Below, one piece after another: positions 44,081 through 55,104 of a stretch of 64,000 nt of DNA; positions within the stretch are counted from its first letter, which is position 1; every line of letters starts with the position of its first letter. This stretch comes from Podarcis raffonei (taxonomy: Eukaryota; Chordata; Lepidosauria; Squamata; Lacertidae): contig NC_070602.1 in assembly GCF_027172205.1 (NCBI RefSeq), forward strand, positions 22,724,501 through 22,788,500, given 5' to 3'. Position numbers and translations under genes: made by a program. A model generated the notes under the pieces. It did no database searches. It saw only the letters and a list, made by a program, of their open reading frames with translations, and had not been told where the DNA came from.

Positions 44081-44124
44081 ATTCTATCTATCTATCATCT
44101 ATCTATCTATCTATCATCTATCAG
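44081..44124 (+). repeat. (ATCT)n microsatellite
   Basis: About ten ATCT units with ATC interruptions. Confidence 0.9.
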
Positions 44125-44304
44125 GGCAAAAAAGAGATTAAATCCTGACAAATTGAAGATATGATAATAAAAAATATAGAGATAAAAAAATTAACTGTTA
44201 CAAACTGACATAAATACACCGCTTATATAAAAATAATTTTATGAAATCTAATGGCAATTATTAAAAAAAACCTATTCATCTACTTCAAAAGCAAAAAATA
44301 AATA

Positions 44305-44546
44305 CAGTGGTACCTCAGGTTACATACGCTTCAGGTTACATTCGCTTCAGGTTACGGACTCCACTAACCCAGAAATAGTACCTCAGGTTAAGAACTTTGC
44401 TTCAGGATGAGAACAGAAATCGTGCTCTGGCGCCACCGCAGCAGCAGGAGGCCCCATTAGCTAAAGTGGTGCTTCAGGTTAAGAACAGTTTCAGATTAAG
44501 AACAGACCTTCGGAACGAATTAAGTACTTAACCCGAGGTACCACTG
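44305..44546 (+). mobile_element. 242-bp MITE, copy 2
   Basis: Terminal inverted repeats CAGTGGTACCTC and GAGGTACCACTG with TA on both sides (44,303-44,304 and 44,547-44,548). It is the same length as copies 1 and 4 and very similar along its length. No transposase is encoded, so it is non-autonomous. Confidence 0.85.
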
Positions 44547-45597
44547 TAAATCCAAATGGAATAAGGAGAGAGCTTTTAATTATCATTTATCTGTCTGTGT
44601 GTTTATATACCTACCAAATGTATTTATGCTAGTTCATTACAGTTAATCATTTTATCTCAGTTTTTCTGTCATGTCTATTTATTTATCAAGCGCTGTTATT
44701 ATTTATTAGATTTCTTACCTACCCTTTACCATAAAAGGTAAATCAATTAAAAAGATTTACAATCGAGAGACTAGGGTAGCTCCTAAAAGCGTGAGCTAAG
44801 AATATACTGATGTAAAAGTCCATGTATTAAGTCAGAAGCTAGTCTGTTTTGTTTTTTAAGAGGCCCAAATCCTCAGTGTATGTGCGGTTGAGAAGATATT
44901 CAGAGTGGCAGATAATGAGAAGACCATCCTTCTTCAATGTATAACCTTGTGGAGGCCTCGTTTATTTTGCCAACACTCATGCATGTTAAGGTCAAACTGA
45001 TCACAGTGAAGTTTTTTATATTAAAAAACCCTACCCCAAATATTAGGTGTGTAGGTTTGTAGTGCTTCTTCTTCTTCTTTGGTGATCACTCATAGCCAAG
45101 TAGAGCCTGAAAAGTCTAGGTGATGAATATACAACATTTCTGTTATGATCCATGTTACGCACCATCTCTTGTTATAGCTAAGCAGCTGTGTGCTTGGCAG
45201 TAGCAGCTGTTCCCAGGGACTAGAACAACAACAAATACAGCTCTGATCATCTTTACATCCACTTGCAATGCCGGCACAGGTCATGATAATATACCAGTAT
45301 GGAGGTCTTTTCCCAACAGGATGCTTCCTTATTTTGTCCAAGCATCAACCCATAAGGTTTAAGTTAAAAGTAATTCCTGGTGAAGTTCAGTCTGTTTGGA
45401 TAAGGACGTCACACTGGGGTCATCCCATTAGTATACATAGAATCAAAAGTTGTAAAACTAATAAGATTCCAGGGGATCAGAGTGAGAGGAAAAGCTTGGT
45501 TGTGCTCTTTTTTGGAAACTCTGTTTTTGTCTCATGCCAGCTACTTTCATTAATTCAGTCCATCATCATCCTCTATGTACAATGGTCCAAACATATT

Positions 45598-45725
45598 TGT
45601 CTGCTGCCTTTGCCAACCTGATGCCCTGCAGATGTTTTGGTTTACAGTTCCCATCAGCTCTGCTGGTTGGGGCTGATGACAGTTGCTCTTCAAAACATCT
45701 GGAGTGGGGCAGCAGGTTGGTGAAG
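45598..45725. repeat. Fold-back repeat copy
   Basis: Two imperfectly complementary halves around CTGGTTGGGGCTGATGACAG; left arm CTGCTGCCTTTGCCAACCTG and right arm GGGGCAGCAGGTTGGTGAAG pair near the ends. Confidence 0.55.
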
Positions 45726-46325
45726 ACGAATCTAGATTGTCAGATGAAACACACAACAGACATTATGCCTTGTCCGTTCTATTTATGTTCCATCATTTCA
45801 TATTAATTGATGGTGAGATTCCCCCCCCCTTCAGCTCATATGAGGTATCTAATTTAATACGATATCTTTGGAGGGCTTTCAAAAACTCATTTTTATTAAA
45901 ACATTTTATGGGCTAGTGTCTAGTACATTGCATGTTAACATTGACATACCATGTGGTGCATTGTATTCACAAAAGCATTTAATGCATTCATTGTGGGAAT
46001 GTGGCTTAGTGGGAAGACTGTCCATTGATTTAAGAGGTTGAGCGAGTGAGCAAGGATGCCGTAGCCCACTTCCTGCCCTGCTATTCCATATGATTCATTC
46101 ACTCACCATTCTCTTCAGCTTACGTCCCACTGAATGTGGCAAATAAAGGTGATCAAGAGGTCTGTTGGAGCAGAAGGGCAGGAGTTCACTACCCCCAACA
46201 CATACTCCCTCATTGGCTCTGAGCTCTTAAAGTAACAAGAAAAGTCTCCAGGATAGGACCTGGGAACCCTACGTTCTTCCTGCATAGTGAAGGTTCTTCA
46301 TTTACTGAGAACTAGGGGTTGACAA

Positions 46326-46679
46326 GGGACACGGGTGGCACTGTGGGTTAAACCACAGAGCTTAGGACTTGCCGATCAGAAGGTCGGCGGTTCAAATCCC
46401 TGCGACAGGTTGAGCTCCAGTTGCTCGGTCTCAGCTTCTGCCAACCTAGCAGTTCAAAAGCACGTCAAAGTGCAAGTAGATAAATAGGTACTGCTCCAGC
46501 GGGAAGGTAAACAGTGTTTCCGTGCGCTGCTCTGATTTGCCAGAAACGGCTTAGTCATGCTGGCCACATGACCCGGAAGCTGTACGCCGGCTCCCTCAGC
46601 CAATAAAGCAAGATGAGCGCCGCAACCCCAGAGTCGGCCACAACTGGACCTAATGGTCAGGGATCCTTTTACCTTTACC
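46326..46679 (+). mobile_element. Sauria-type SINE, full length, + strand
   Basis: A 354-bp SINE starting GGGACACGGGTGGCACTGTG with a B-box-like GGTTCAAATCC and ending in TTTTACCTTTACC. Flanked by CTAGGGGTTGACAA (46,312-46,325) and CTAGGGGTTCACAA (46,680-46,693), a 14-bp duplication with one mismatch. Confidence 0.9.
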
Positions 46680-47027
46680 TAGGGGTTCACAAAACCAGTC
46701 AATTTGGCTTTCTCTCAGTTTCTCCTTTTTATTTTAAGCTCAATTTGTAACATTTCTACATTGGTTTGCAAATTTTAAATTCAGTTTGTAACATTTCTAC
46801 ATTGGTTTGTAAATTTTAAGTTTGTCAGCGTGTTGTTATTTTGTTTTTGTTTTTTGTACACAGTGATTGAAGAAACTGCATTACAGAATTCGTGGAAGTG
46901 TGAATTCTGAAGGATAGGTGCATTTTGGTCCACATATTCTATTGGGAACAGTGAATTAGAAAAGTCCACATTAAAATGTACACTGTACCAAATTTCTGCT
47001 CCATCCCTCCTCTGCACTCACGGACAT

Positions 47028-47120
47028 ATGAAACTGCCTTATATTGAGTCTCAGCCTCAGTCCATCTGCCCCAGTACTGTTCACTATTCACAGCAAGGAC
47101 TCCCCGAGATCCAGGCAGTG
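47028..47120 (-). mobile_element. tRNA-derived SINE (type at 50,497), partial
   Basis: Reverse complement of the SINE's 3' half: GAAACTGCCTTATATTGAGT, CCAGTACTGTTCACTATTCA. Truncated. Confidence 0.6.
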
Positions 47121-47769
47121 GTTATTCCCAACTCTGCATCTTGAAATCCATTTATTCTGGGGTCACCTGAAATGGCCATGGCTGCAGGCTTGTAGGGTAG
47201 GCATTTCTTCACATTTAGTTCTCAAGCTAAATTGCTTATTTGAGACTGAGAAGGGGTTTTCACTTATCAGATTGGCTAGTGACCAAGGGTGTGTCTCTTC
47301 CACTGTAGATTATGATTTGCCCAATTTGCTGAAGCCATCAAGATTGTTCTAAGTATTCCTACATTTGGCAGACGTTTCTGGCATGCCTTAGGGTTGTTGC
47401 CTTAGAGTTGTGAACTGGAAAGCTTTCTTTCTTGTCCTGTGATTATAGGATTCTAGTGCTGACTATGCTCCCAATATGCAATTGTGCACCACCTTTCTGC
47501 TTTTATCCCTAAACTTGGGGAAGCAACCATGTAGCATACTACTGACTGACTTCTCATCTGATTAGAAAGTTGCGATTGCTACACACTGAACTTCTGGTTT
47601 CTTAGTGCGAAAGAACTGAAGGGGATCTTCAACAATTTAGCTGTGACTCTTGCATTGCAGTTCCAGTACTGGCTTAGAGAGACCACTATATGCATTTAAT
47701 AATTAAATTATTGCCTTGCTAGAGGAGGCAAATGGTGTATCTAATCTAGCAGCAGCAGCAATTTTGGAG

Positions 47770-48585
47770 TTGTTGGCATCTGTCTATCTCGGGAGACAAT
47801 GAATGAGTATAGTCAAGCCATTGGAGAGTTACAGCACCTGCTGTGGCTGTAGAGACCAATATGGGAGAGATATGCTTTACTGCAGCTGGGGCAGATGAAG
47901 GTGTCCAGTTCTGCTGATGTAGGTGCACCATGCCGTTTCTTCTCTTTGAGCTCATTCCAGAGGTTATTCCTCTTCCGGTCACTGCTGTGGATACACAACC
48001 TGTCCGTCTGTCTCCAGGCACTATGGTCATCTGCATGGGATTCCCACACAGCAGGGTTGATGTTGCCAGCCATCATGTCTCGTTTGCAGACATCTTAGAG
48101 TTGGTCTGCCAATGGGCCCGGTGCCTGAATGCAGCTCTCCATAGAGCACATCCTTGGGGATCCTGCTATCTTCCGTTCTGTGGAAATGACCCAACTCCTA
48201 GATGGGCTACCTTCCCAGGTTCCTGAGCCCCATCTGCCCTTCATTTCCTTCAACAACACATGCAGAAACTGCCTTCTTGACCATGGGACCCACTATTGGT
48301 CTTGTTCGCTCAATCTGCCAGAACTTGTCTTCACATGCAGGAGATAGACAAGACTCAGCAAGGGTTTATGACCTATTGGCTACCCTCACCTGGTTTAGCC
48401 AACCAGTCAAAGCTGTTGCCCAGGGTGTGGCCACTGTCACATACTGGCAGCTTCTAGGAGCAACAAACAAGAGCTGAGTGCAGAGTGGGGACCAGTGGTG
48501 GCTGAACTACCCCAGAAGGAGCATGACGTTTCCCCCAGCAGAGATAGTGCCGCTCCCCATACACCCCATATGCCCCATACTTTGG
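47770..48585 (-). mobile_element. Zinc-finger-ended LINE fragment
   Basis: Reverse-oriented. The open part at 48,076-47,813 encodes MMAGNINPAVWESHADDHSA and then TFICPSCSKAYLSHIGLYSH, a C2H2-like finger ending a LINE protein. The upstream part (48,100-48,585) is the same family, with several stops, and matches 23,625-23,995. The finger resembles that at 25,430-25,500. It is a decayed 5'-truncated copy. Confidence 0.65.
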
Positions 48586-48589
48586 AGTA

Positions 48590-48703
48590 ACAAGTGTTGA
48601 ATTGACATGACTCATGTTACCATTCATGTTTGAAACATGAATGTTTCAAACAAGTGTTGAATTGACATGACTCATGTTACCATTCATGTTTGAAACATGA
48701 ATG
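48590..48703 (+). repeat. Tandem duplication, 60-bp unit, with internal palindrome
   Basis: CAAGTGTTGAATTGACATGA recurs 60 bp later (48,591 and 48,651) with no mismatch over the shared part. The second copy stops after CATGAATG. Each unit holds CATTCATGTTT-G-AAACATGAATG, a perfect inverted repeat with 11-bp arms. Confidence 0.9.
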
Positions 48704-49614
48704 AAGGATAAAAAAAGCTTAAACAACATGGATTAGGGCATTGCAGCCCAAGCAAGCAAGCTAGACATATCTACGTGTACGGGGGGAATACCATCATAGA
48801 CACAACTGCTATGAAGTTGCTTGGATCCAGGTGGGAGTAAATTGCATTCCTGAAGCAAAGCATAAAGCATTAAATCTAGGCCAACGTTTTTGATCTGGCT
48901 GTGACCCCTTTTAACTTATTCCATTTCTGACTGTTTTTCTTGTAAGCTCTTAGAATGCTCAGCCATAATAATGACCCTTTTGTTCAGTATCCCTCCTTGG
49001 CACACCGTGACTGAAGCAAAGCCTCACGTTCTTTCATTACACATTCATAAGCTAAGCTGAAAGTCGCTTCCAATTTCCCTTCACCCCACCCCTGCCATTT
49101 CCTGCTTCACAATGATTTTCGTAATCCTCGTTCAGAATTGTTAGAAAGAAACGCAATGGGTAGACTTTTTAAAAAAAGAAGAAGCAGCTTTCCTGCTAAA
49201 ATGTTTAATGCAGAGTGGCTGCATGAAAAAGCAAAGATATGAAAACATGGACATGGGTAAGGAAAGGGGGGGGGAAATCATTTGTAACAGAAGGGGAAAC
49301 ATAGGAACAGTGATAAAAGGAAAACAAAGAGAAAATCCCATGCTCTCCTCTTCATCAACTGGTAGGAAGTTCAGACTGTAGCCTTCTATGGGATTTGCTT
49401 CCTTGTCAGCAGAGACGACTGTATTTTTGTAATACTTTTTTATTTGCAAATTCAAAGCATGATCCTAGAGATGCATGTATGTGCACCCAGAGAAACAGTC
49501 TAGTTTCAAATCTGCATTGGTTTCCAAAAGCAGCAACATACCCTGGGAGCCCACGGGGCCCCTCTGCTTGCTAGGGAGAATCATTTCGATAGCTGATAAC
49601 CCCAAGGCTGCAGG

Positions 49615-50182
49615 TTCAACCTCCATATGGGACAGCTTGGACTACTGCAATGCGCTCTACGTGGGGCTACCTTTGAAGGTGACCTGGAAACTGCAATTAA
49701 TCCAGAATGCGGCAGCTAGACTGGTGACTGGGAGTGGCCGCCGGGACCACATAACACCGGTTCTGAGAGATCTGCATTGGCTCCCAGACTGTTTCCGAGC
49801 ATGATTCAAAGTGTTGGTGCTGACCTTTAAAGCCCTAAACGGCCTCGGTCCTGTATACCTGAAGGAGCGTCTCCACCCCCATCATTCAGCCCGGACACTG
49901 AGATCCAGCGCCAAGGGCCTTCTGGTGGTTCCCTCATTGCGAGAAGTGAGGCTACAGGGAACCAGACAGAGGGCCTTCTCGGTAGTGGCGCCCGCCCTGT
50001 GGAACGCCCTCCCATCAGATGTCAAAGAGATAAACAACTACCTGACATTCAGAAGACACCTTAAGGCAGCCCTGTTCAGGGAAGTTTTTAATATTTAATG
50101 CTGTACTGTTTTTAACACTTGATTGGGAGCCTCCCAGAGTGGCTGGGGAAACTCAGCCAGATGGGCGGGGTATAAATAATAA

Positions 50183-50221
<39 letters not shown>
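49615..50221 (+). mobile_element. L2-like LINE 3' end with ATT tail
   Basis: The + strand encodes the C-terminus of the RT protein: LDYCNALYVGLPLKVTWKLQ, NAAARLVTGSGRRDHITPVL, LHWLPDCFRA, then after one stop at about 49,801 VLVLTFKALNGLGPVYLKER and APALWNALPSDVKEIN. The 3' end reads GGGCGGGGTATAAATAATAA followed by (ATT)n (50,184-50,221). It is 5'-truncated. The protein has one or two breaks, so the copy is fairly young. Confidence 0.85.
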
Positions 50222-50305
50222 GCTGCATATTCCTGCATTGTAAAGGGTTGAACTAGATGGTCCTCAGGGTCTCTTCTGACTCTACAATTCTGTGATTCTA
50301 TGACT
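50222..50305 (+). mobile_element. CR1 LINE 3' end
   Basis: TTCCTGCATTGTAAAGGGTT, GAACTAGATGGTCCTCAGGG, CTACAATTCTGTGATTCTAT: the terminal 80 bp of CR1, immediately after the ATT tract. Confidence 0.65.
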
Positions 50306-50496
50306 TGGTTATCTATTGCTGAGTACATTTTTAAAAACACCTCTTTTCTTCACTGCCCTTCCCCCCAAAGCAGGTTGGATATGACATATAGCTAGTAGCC
50401 CCCAGCCATCACTGGTCATTGGATATTAATGAGCAGATGATGCTGTGGTTGTTTCATCTCCCAGCAGTGAGGGATTCCAAGGTATGCATTGCTGGG

Positions 50497-50690
50497 GAAG
50501 GGCTGTAGCTCAGTGGTAAAACATCCGCTTTTGCATGAAGGAGATCCCTGGTTTATTCTCTAGCATCTTCAGATATGGCTGGGAATATCCCGTTTGAAAC
50601 CCTGGAGAAGCACTGCTGGTCAGTGTAAACAGTGCTGAGCTAAATGGATCAATAGCCTAATTTGGTATAAGGCAACTCATTAAGTTCCCA
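50497..50690 (+). mobile_element. tRNA-derived SINE
   Basis: A box TGTAGCTCAGTGG and B-box-like GGTTTATTCTC, then CTGGGAATATCCCGTTTGAA, CTGGAGAAGCACTGCTGGTC, CAGTGTAAACAGTGCTGAGC and the tail GGTATAAGGCAACTCATTAA. A common squamate SINE type. The same family is decayed at 39,795, 47,028 and 57,896 (all minus). Confidence 0.75.
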
Positions 50691-51623
50691 TACTTGCCAC
50701 ATTTCGGGAAGAAGAGTTCTGTGCCTTTCAGAATTCCATGTGAGACAGAAATAGAACTGGCATAGTATCTCCTGGCATGAAACAGCACTTATGGAAAATG
50801 TTTCACCTGCTGAACATCTGTCTGCCATGCAACTATTTCCCCATATGTAAAAAGGTAGCAGCTATAACCCTTCTATTGTTATTTCCTTTGGGAAGGTCTG
50901 AGTGCAGGGAAATGGAAAATAAGAAATGGAGCAGCAGTACAGTTTTAAATTTAGGGAGATGGGAAAGTTGTAGAAACAGGAGACCGAAACTCATCCTTAT
51001 CAGCATTCTGCATCTCATACTAAGTGCATTCTCCTTATGTCTTTTCCCAGGCAAAAAAACTTTAATTTTTCAATTCCATTTTTGGCATTATGAAGCTCTC
51101 CAGTAAATTAGCAGGCCAAAACTTTTGATCTTCATAAATTTTTTTTATATTGCTATTTATTTCAAAGTACAAATAAAATAAAATTGGGATGTTTCAATGG
51201 CTAGGGGAAAAACATATCAAGTAGATGGGAAGATTTTATTTTATATTGGAATAATGATATAGGCAGAAAAGTTGTGCTAGAGATAATATAAATAAATATA
51301 TAGATATTCCCCCAAGGTCATATTAAAACAATATTCTTTCCTTCCCTCTCCCTCTTTGGCTCCTGTTCCTTGGAATAGGTTTGTAAATCTGTTTTGGCTG
51401 GTGTCTCTTGGAATAAGTTATGATGAAATTATTTTTGTTGTTTGCTTGTTTATCTGTGCTCAGCCTATGTTTCTTAGAATAGGTTTGCAATATTTTGTTT
51501 CCAAAAGATGTAGCTATTCCTTGTTCTACAGAGGTCTTTTTGCTCTTAAAAAGTTTTTTTTTTTTTAAAGAACAGATTGGTAGAAATCCTTTGACTTTTA
51601 GGGGCATACATAAAGCAGCAGCA

Positions 51624-51626
<3 letters not shown>

Positions 51627-51662
<36 letters not shown>
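51627..51662 (+). repeat. (GT)n microsatellite
   Basis: Eighteen pure GT units. Confidence 0.95.
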
Positions 51663-51665
<3 letters not shown>

Positions 51666-53041
51666 CGTGGCTTCATATTGTCTCTCTTCAGCCAGTGTAT
51701 GTAACCCCCTAAAAATAAAAAATAAAAACCCCAAATAGAGATGATCTGTTTCAGTATGGAATATCTTGATACATCTCTCATAACCTTTGAAAATAAATTT
51801 ATTCTCCTTACCACATAAATTGTGGGTAACAGTTTTACCTAGGAACCAGATAAAATACTTTGGAGTCCAATTTTGGTTTGTGCGGACAGCTGTTTGGTCA
51901 TGAAAACAACGAAGGAGAGAGCAGCTTTCATTCTTTCATGTTTCCATGCGCTTGTCTTGATACAATTGGCTCCCAGCCTCCTCCTTGCCAGGCAAAATCC
52001 ACACTACATTTGGAAGACAGGCAGAGCCAGACTACGTGAACAAAGGGACTTCTAAATTCCATGAGGCAAAACTGTGTCCCATATCCCCTCAAGCGGTGGG
52101 TCTAGTAAGAAAATAGCTATCAAGAGTATTGGCCAGAGAGCCATGGATTGTGTGGACCAGGGCCAGATTGGAAGATTTTGCTCACACTGTTTCGGTTTGC
52201 AGAGTTGAATTATTTATTGCATTTTTATCCAGACCTTCCTTCAGGGAGGTCAGGGAGTGTACAGAGTGTCTCTCTCACTCATATTAACTTCTTAAGAACC
52301 CTGAGAGTTATATTAGACAGAGACGTGGCTAAGTGGAGATTTGATTTCAGATATCTGAATCTGTCCAGTACTGTACAGTACAGTACATATCATTGATCTG
52401 GTTTGCTGGATGTAGTTACAACACTTGGGCTCGTGTGTGTGTGTGTGTGCACAGCATGTTTTGCTAAACCATAGTTAAGACAAATTACAGTTTGTCTGGG
52501 TGCAGATATAATGAGTAAACATGGTTAGTTAGAATTGAAAGCCAAAGCTTTCAGTCTTCTGCTTGCATTTGTGCCAGAAGGGAGGGTGGAGCCCACAAAA
52601 CCAAGAGAAATTCATATAACACTAAAACATAGTTCATCACTGTGTCTGACCAGCTTTCTTTATTAGTTGCTTATTCTCCACACTGTTCACTGTCCTTGCT
52701 TTCCTTCTGTTCAAGCTTTTCTTTTTCTCCTAATTTCAGCATTGCCAAGTCCATTAAATTCAGCATGTGTCTGTTAGTTCAGTCTGTTCTGATAGTAATT
52801 TAACATAGCATGGGAACCATTTTACATGCTGGGTAAAAGAATGCAAGGAATGAACAAATGATCTTGGCCCATTAGCAAGTTTTCTTTACAAGTCACTAAA
52901 TGATTAGGGGGGTGGGATCTCTCTATTCCACAGAGGGCATCTGCACATGTACTTATTGCCTTGGGAAACATGGGTAGTTGTACATTAGGGTAATGGCCAT
53001 TTTCTCACAGATTTTTGCACTTTTCACTGGTAGAAAAAGTG

Positions 53042-53115
53042 GTGCCCAGAGTGGCTGGGGCAACCCAGTCAGATGGGCTGGGTACAAATAATAAAGTTAT
53101 TATTATTATTACATG
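53042..53115 (+). mobile_element. L2-like LINE 3' terminal fragment
   Basis: GCCCAGAGTGGCTGGGGCAA, CCAGTCAGATGGGCTGGGTA then AATAATAAAGTTATTATTAT: the final 70 bp of the same LINE as 49,615. Confidence 0.7.
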
Positions 53116-53284
53116 TAGCAGTGTATTTGCACAATCCTAAATAATCATTAGCTTACAGAGCATATGGATGGACATTCAAGAAAGTACTGAAATGCTTTAT
53201 TATGTACACAGGTTTGAAGAACACGAGTGCACAATTCTGTCTCCCTCCCAGCCATGGTGTAAAGTGGAGAGGGGTGGAGTGGGG

Positions 53285-53390
53285 GCCCTCCACAAGTTAC
53301 TGCTCCCATCATCGCTTACCAAAGGCGATGTGGGCTGGGGCTGATGGGAGTTAGAATCTAGAGAGTCACAACTTCCCCACCTGAGTTTGT
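53285..53390. repeat. Fold-back repeat copy
   Basis: GGGGCTGATGGGAGTTAGAA and AGTCACAACTTCCCCACCTG, with an inverted counterpart CACAAGTTACTGCTCCCATC. Diverged. Confidence 0.5.
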
Positions 53391-53746
53391 CTTGTTGGGA
53401 TAAATCTGAGTTTTCTCTCTTTCTTCAGTTTAATTATAGCCATGTTCTCTGGTGATCAGAACAACTGAAGCAGCCCACTCTTGTGGTCAACATGAACAAG
53501 CTGTGCTGGAATTATCTTTATTTACATATTTATTTATTTACCCCATTCTTCAGCTGAAATGACTCCCAGAGCAGCTTGCAATGATCAGTAATGAGACGGT
53601 TCCTGCCCTCAGGCTTGCAACCTAAAGATATTTAAAGAGAAGCCTGTGCTTCAGTTTCTTTACCAGTTAAGCCCTTATATGAGGCCTGGTTCTCTTCCTC
53701 AGCATCTCATGCTAAGCGCTTTTTCTTCCCAGGCCAAAATCCTTTA

Positions 53747-53880
53747 CAGTGGTACCTCAGGTTACAGACGCTTCAGGTTACAGACTCCGCTAACCCAGAA
53801 ATAGTACCTCGGGTTAAGAACTTTGCTTCAGGATGAGAACAGAAATCGTGCGGCGGCAGCGGGAGGCCCCATTAGCTAAA
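53747..53880 (+). mobile_element. 242-bp MITE, copy 3, 3'-truncated
   Basis: Starts at TA (53,745-53,746) with CAGTGGTACCTCAGGTTACA and matches the first part of the other copies, then breaks off at TTAGCTAAAG just where the 124-bp inverted repeat begins. Confidence 0.85.
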
Positions 53881-54161
53881 GTTTCCTCCATGGGAGGCCA
53901 ATGGAACATGTAGACCAGTAATGCATGAACAGGACAGATCGTGAAGCTGAAGCTCCAATACTTTGGCCACCTCATGAGAAGAGAAGACTCCCTGGAAAAG
54001 ACCCTGATGTTGGGAAAGATGGAGGGCACAAGGAGAAGGGTCTTTTCCAGGGAGTCTTCTCTTCTCATGAGGTGGCCAAAGTATTGGAGCCTCAGCTTCA
54101 CGATCTGTCCTGTTCATGCATTACTGGTCTACATGTTCCATTGGCCTCCCATGGAGGAAAC
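53881..54161. repeat. Near-perfect 124-bp inverted repeat carrying Bov-B DNA
   Basis: The left arm 53,881-54,004 and right arm 54,038-54,161 are reverse complements over 124 bp with one mismatch by my reading. The loop is 33 bp (54,005-54,037). From about 53,936 the left arm plus loop read as Bov-B LINE ORF2 C-terminal coding DNA (KLKLQYFGHLMRREDSLEKT, then LMLGKMEGTRRR), so the right arm is a reversed duplicate of the left. Confidence 0.93.
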
Positions 54162-55090
54162 TGTTATGGTGTTGCAGTTGTTCAGCATGGCAAGTATAAA
54201 ATATAGCATGTTTGTGTCTGGTAGTGCCACAGAGTCTCACCATACTGTATTACATAGGGGATCCATGTGGCAAGCCACTCTACCATTAGAACTGCAGCCC
54301 AGAGCAGCCATCAATGTGGAACATGTTTCAGCTGGGTTCCATAGTGCTGTTTAAATGTCAAAGCAGCCCTCAGATTTCTGGAAAACTGTGTTGCCTGCAG
54401 GTTCTGTGTAGCGTCTAGAGATGGCAGCGTTCACACTGACACATAAAATTGATTGCTATTCTTGGCTCCTGCCTTATATTTCTTGGTTCAGCTTTGTTTG
54501 TTTCTCTTCGTTTTGGTTCCAAACCTAAAACTGGCTGCAGCTCCATGCCATAATCAAGATGTTTGGCCAAAATATATAGAAAATATGAATTGGCTCTTCA
54601 ACTTTTGCACATTGGCCAGATAATTTGAGTGCATTGCCAGACTCCATAGGCAGAGACAAGTTTGAGGTTGATGCTGTTCTCTGTGTCTTGTCGCTAGAAC
54701 AGATAAATTATTAGTTCTGCATTTCAGAAGCATAAATGCTGCCTATTAGAGAGTCAGGATTGCCTTCGACTTCTTGTCACGCTCAGCGGCAAACCCAGGT
54801 TGTCACTATGTAATGTGTGAAATGCTGGTTTATTCAGTGAATTTTACAGAACTTTGTGAGAAGACAAAGTGGAGCTACATAAGAATAGTGATTCTTAATA
54901 GTCCATCAGCACTTCATATAGGAGTCAACAGTCAAAATGTCTCTTGTCTCCTAATTCATACTTTCCTGGCGTATCCTCACAGTCTAAGTATTAGATGCTT
55001 TATGTCATTTTCATTAGAGATGACTTTTGATGGCTTGGCTAAGCAAGAAAACTGGATTTTATGGTTAGCATTGAATTTCAGCATATATAT

Positions 55091-55104
55091 ACACACACAC
55101 ACAC
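55091..55104 (+). repeat. Short (AC)n tract
   Basis: About seven AC units after TATATATACACAC. Confidence 0.8.

Noticed and set aside
47813-48076. A host zinc-finger gene
   Set aside because: The finger follows MMAGNINPAVWESHADD, typical of a LINE C-terminus, and the flanks match another decayed copy at 23.6-24.0 kb.
49141-49455. 104-aa minus-strand frame
   Set aside because: No similarity I recognise, no splice context, AT-rich intron DNA; likely chance.
53925-54354. Two nearly identical short proteins on opposite strands
   Set aside because: They are produced by the two arms of the inverted repeat of Bov-B DNA.
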